Of a stretch of 8,841 nt of DNA, positions 6,510-8,841 are shown piece by piece (the stretch's first letter is position 1; each line of letters begins with the position of its first letter). Under the pieces are notes generated by a model. That model worked only from the letters and a program-made list of their open reading frames with translations, did not search any database and was not told the DNA's origin. Source of the stretch: Gracilibacteraceae bacterium (GTDB taxonomy: Bacteria > Bacillota > Desulfitobacteriia > Desulfitobacteriales > Syntrophobotulaceae). The position numbers were made by a program, and so were the translations under genes. The DNA lies in contig JAIRRL010000046.1 in NCBI GenBank assembly GCA_031255985.1, positions 1 to 8,841 on the forward strand, read 5' to 3'.

Positions 6510-6574
6510 AAAAAAATCGCAAAACACACCCTAATCTGTCTAAAAAAAATCACAAAATACACCCTATTATCTGT
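6510..6574 (+). repeat. Imperfect tandem repeat (about 33 bp) upstream of regulator promoter
   Basis: Two copies follow the plan A7-TC(G/A)CAAAA(C/T)ACACCCTA-ATCTGT: 6510-6539 and 6543-6574. The TC to CCCTA cores are offset by exactly 33 bp; the closing ATCTGT is offset by 35 because copy 2 has two additional bases. The second copy runs into the -35 box. A spacing of about three helical turns would put both copies on the same face of the DNA, as expected for a pair of regulator sites. The bound protein is unknown. Confidence 0.65.
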
Positions 6575-6586
6575 TGAATTCCAGAT
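6569..6586. promoter_or_regulatory. Dyad over the -35 box (possible operator)
   Basis: ATCTG (6569-6573) and CAGAT (6582-6586) are inverted copies separated by 8 nt that contain the -35 hexamer TTGAAT. The left arm is also the end of each tandem repeat copy. The arms are only 5 bp, so chance is possible. Confidence 0.3.
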
Positions 6587-6602
6587 TTAGTTGGTGTATA
6601 CT
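6574..6602 (+). promoter_or_regulatory. sigma70/sigmaA-type promoter of the regulator gene
   Basis: The -35 box TTGAAT (6574-6579; 4 of 6 to TTGACA) and -10 box TATACT (6597-6602; 5 of 6 to TATAAT) are separated by an ideal 17 nt. The expected transcript start is near 6609-6610, giving an untranslated leader of about 56 nt before ATG 6666. It is the only clear promoter seen in the window. Confidence 0.7.
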
Positions 6603-6665
6603 TTCCTTATTAATAATTCTTGGAACAAAATCAACCCGCAGCAGCCGGCGAAAGCGCGAAAATCA

Positions 6666-8841
6666 ATGAGTAAACTGTTTCACAGGAATTCGATGATCCT
6701 GCCTGAAAACCGCTACTATCTTGAACGGCCGCGCATCAACAATTTGCTGGCCAAAGCGGTTCAGCATCCGTATGTTACGGTGGTCGCCGGCACAGGTTAT
6801 GGCAAAACGCAGGCGGTTCATTCCTTTTTGCTTGCCCATGACGCGACGACGGCCTGGATACAGCTTTCAGAGCGGGACAACCTGAACACCCGTTTCTGGG
6901 AAAATTTCGCCCACACCATGTCTTTGTTCAACAAGCGGCTGGCGACGCGCATGTTTGAATTCGGTTTTCCGGACACTGACATCCAATATGCGGAAGTTTT
7001 GGCAATTCCTGAGAACGAACTTTCGCCAAACGAGAAATATGTGCTGGTCTTCGATGATTTCCACCTGCTCCACGATCCGTCCGTACTGCGCTTTATGCGG
7101 CGCATCCTGAAAACGCCTTTTTCCAACATAACCTTGGTCATGATTTCCCGCTCGGAGCCCGACCTCAGCGCCATCCCCCTGCTGGTGGGCAAAGGTCTGC
7201 TGTTTACCATCACCGAAGAGGAACTCCGTTTCACCGAAGAAGAGACGGCTCAGTATTTCCAATTGCTTGGTTTCTCGCTTTCCTCCCAAAGTATGGCAAA
7301 TATTTTCAATGACACGGCCGGCTGGGCCTTCGCCCTGAGCTTGGTGGGCCTGTCTCTGCAAAAAGCGCCGGCGCGTGAACAAATCGCGCGCACCGCGATG
7401 AAACTGAATATATTCAAGCTGATTGAAAGCGAGGTCTTTCTCGTTATTTCGGAGGAACTGCGCCGGTTTTTGATCAAGCTCTCGCTGATAGACCACTTGT
7501 CCACGACGCTTGTTTCCACTTTGGCCGGCGACGAAGCGCTCGTAGGCGAAATAAAAAAAGTCAGTTCTTTTATTCGCTATGATATTTATCTGGACGCATA
7601 CCTGATTCATCATCTTTTTCTTGATTTTCTCCGCCAGCGGCAAGGCGTGCTGACAGAAGAGGAAAAGCGCGACACTTACCTGAAAGCGGCGCGCTGGTGC
7701 AGCGAAAACGATTGCACGATGGACGCCGTTTCCTACTACGAAAAAGCCGGGGAGTACGAAGCCATCATCCGGATAGTCCGCAGTTTTCCCTTGCAAGTCC
7801 CGCGCACACAGGCGCAATTTGTCCTCGACATCTATGACAACGGGCCGAAGGAGCGGCTGGAGAGTTCGGTTTCTTATCACATCCAGCATTCACGCCTGCT
7901 TATGAGTTTGGGCCGTTATGAGGAAACCGTCGTCGAACTGAATGCGCGGATAGAAAAATATTCGGCCCTGCCGTCCTCGGATTTCAATAACCAGGTTCTT
8001 TGCGGCGCGTACGAGGCGCTTGCCTTTACGAGTTACCTGAGTATTCCCCGCACCGACCACTGTGATTTTGACAAGCTGCTGGAAAAAGCGGCTTACTATT
8101 ACCGGCTCAGCCCCTATGAGGAATCCGACGCCGTCACCAGCATAAACATCAACGCCTGGGCCTCCCAGGTCGGGGTGACGCGGCCCGGCGCGATGGAGGA
8201 ATACATTGAAACCTTAACCCGCGCCGTTCCCTTTGTGGCGACTGTGCTGAACGGCTGCATGTACGGGCTGGACGACCTGGCCCGCGGCGAGCTGCTGTTT
8301 TATAAAAACGAACTGAAGCCGGCCCGGAAATGTATCCTCCAGGCGCTGGCGAAAGCGGAAGAAGGCAATCAGTATGAGGTGAGAAACCGGGCCATTTTTT
8401 ATCTTATGCGCATTGGGACGGCCCAGGGCAACTATGATGAGATTCAAAGTGCTTTCCTAAAATTGGAAGAACAGCTGACGATGACCGCCTACAGTTCCCG
8501 TTTCGTCACCTACGATATCATAACCAGCTGGTATTATTCCTTGTTTAACCGTCAGTTTACCGCCCGCTGGCTGAAGGAAGCCCTGGACAACAAGGAGGCC
8601 ATAAGCGCTTTTAACGCGGATTTCGCCAATATGATCAAAGCCCAGCTGGATTACCTGGATAAGCGCTATCACGATTTACTGGTTTTTCTGGAAAACGCGT
8701 GTACCCCTTATACGGTTTTGTTCGGGCAGTTGAAGATCAAGATTCTGACCGCCGCCTGTCATTATCAGTTAAAAGACCGGAAAGCGGCGCTGGCGGCGTT
8801 GCAGGACGCGTATGAACTGGCCCGTTCCAATAATCTGGTCA
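6666..8841 (+). CDS. MalT/LuxR-type STAND ATPase transcriptional regulator, N-terminal part
   Basis: The frame opens at ATG 6666 and runs without a stop to the window end, giving about 725 residues and lacking the C-terminus. A P-loop, VVAGTGYGKTQ (39-49), is followed by Walker B YVLVFDDFHLLHD (125-137). Next come the arginine-bearing ISRSEPDLS (160-168) and the MalT-like LRFTEEETAQYF (187-198) and DTAGWAFALSLVGLSLQ (216-232). The rest (from about 330) is helical and probably TPR-like, the usual sensor arm of MalT-family proteins. Such regulators bind ATP and an inducer, oligomerise, and activate promoters through a C-terminal LuxR-type helix-turn-helix, which here would lie beyond 8841. Start choice is uncertain: ATG 6666 has no clear Shine-Dalgarno, while in-frame ATG 6693 (Met10) has AGGA (6684-6687) 5 nt upstream. 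The gene has its own promoter and follows the ECF operon in the same direction; a regulatory link is unproven. Confidence 0.88.
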   Translation, partial: MSKLFHRNSMILPENRYYLERPRINNLLAKAVQHPYVTVVAGTGYGKTQAVHSFLLAHDATTAWIQLSERDNLNTRFWENFAHTMSLFNKRLATRMFEFGFPDTDIQYAEVLAIPENELSPNEKYVLVFDDFHLLHDPSVLRFMRRILKTPFSNITLVMISRSEPDLSAIPLLVGKGLLFTITEEELRFTEEETAQYFQLLGFSLSSQSMANIFNDTAGWAFALSLVGLSLQKAPAREQIARTAMKLNIFKLIESEVFLVISEELRRFLIKLSLIDHLSTTLVSTLAGDEALVGEIKKVSSFIRYDIYLDAYLIHHLFLDFLRQRQGVLTEEEKRDTYLKAARWCSENDCTMDAVSYYEKAGEYEAIIRIVRSFPLQVPRTQAQFVLDIYDNGPKERLESSVSYHIQHSRLLMSLGRYEETVVELNARIEKYSALPSSDFNNQVLCGAYEALAFTSYLSIPRTDHCDFDKLLEKAAYYYRLSPYEESDAVTSININAWASQVGVTRPGAMEEYIETLTRAVPFVATVLNGCMYGLDDLARGELLFYKNELKPARKCILQALAKAEEGNQYEVRNRAIFYLMRIGTAQGNYDEIQSAFLKLEEQLTMTAYSSRFVTYDIITSWYYSLFNRQFTARWLKEALDNKEAISAFNADFANMIKAQLDYLDKRYHDLLVFLENACTPYTVLFGQLKIKILTAACHYQLKDRKAALAALQDAYELARSNNLV

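Larger units (their letters stand above)
6474..6665. other. Intergenic region between ECF operon and regulator gene
   Basis: This 192-bp stretch is clearly more AT-rich than the flanking genes and has A7 and A8 tracts (6510-6516, 6542-6549). The only hairpin near the operon end is TTTTCC/GGAAAA (6498-6503, 6508-6513, loop GCCC), which is followed by A rather than T and is not a canonical intrinsic terminator on the + strand. The rest holds the tandem repeat, the dyad and the promoter listed separately. A perfect 10-bp palindrome, TTATTAATAA, lies at 6607-6616, near the expected transcription start. No small open frame with a ribosome binding site was noticed. Confidence 0.7.

Noticed and set aside
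6498..6513. Hairpin TTTTCC/GGAAAA as an intrinsic terminator
   Set aside because: The + strand hairpin is followed by A residues, and on the - strand the T run would precede rather than follow the stem.
6474..6665. Cobalamin riboswitch in the intergenic region
   Set aside because: The region is AT-rich, short and lacks a recognisable B12-box-like sequence; the operon leader, where such an element would be expected, is outside the window.
6867..7889. Antisense open frames opposite the MalT-like regulator
   Set aside because: The + strand frame is continuous from 6666 to the window end with P-loop and Walker B motifs, a promoter and family motifs; the antisense frames have none of these.

Overview
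The window reads like a high-GC Gram-positive bacterium, probably a clostridial-type member of the Firmicutes (Bacillota). The evidence is a CWB2 cell-wall-binding protein, a lipoprotein with a Gram-positive-style surface role, a DUF4430 protein, an ECF-type transporter and a large MalT-like regulator. No ribosomal or other phylogenetic marker is present, so the taxonomy is inference. All convincing genes lie on the + strand. I see no tRNA, rRNA, insertion sequence or CRISPR array.

Positions 1-6473 hold one tightly packed run of five genes. (1) The C-terminal 274 residues of a CWB2 surface protein. (2) A 441-residue lipoprotein with an Ala/Glu-rich stalk and an alpha-alpha toroid (prenyltransferase/squalene-cyclase repeat) domain. 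(3) A membrane-anchored or secreted protein with a DUF4430 (transcobalamin C-terminal-like) domain. (4) EcfT, the transmembrane coupling subunit of an energy-coupling-factor transporter. (5) A 939-residue fusion of two EcfA-type ATPases with a substrate-binding S component. The junctions are a 0-nt gap, a 1-nt gap, a 4-nt overlap and a 28-nt overlap, and three of the four internal starts are TTG or GTG. This points to one translationally coupled transcription unit whose promoter lies left of the window.

The products form a plausible uptake route. A toroid plus a DUF4430-type beta domain is the architecture of the animal vitamin B12 carriers intrinsic factor and transcobalamin, where both sit in one chain; here they are separate neighbouring exported proteins. 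They would sit outside the membrane, with the CWB2 protein in the wall, and hand a ligand to the dedicated ECF transporter. A corrinoid or cobalamin-like ligand is the leading guess, by analogy only. No B12 riboswitch or cobalamin gene is visible in the window.

Positions 6474-6665 are a 192-bp AT-richer intergenic region. It has no convincing intrinsic terminator, an imperfect tandem repeat of about 33 bp, a small dyad over the -35 box, and a good sigma70/sigmaA-type promoter (TTGAAT, 17 nt, TATACT) facing right. From 6666 to the window end runs a large MalT/LuxR-type (STAND ATPase) regulator, open at its 3' end so that its DNA-binding domain is not seen. Whether it controls the transport operon, itself or other genes cannot be told from this window.
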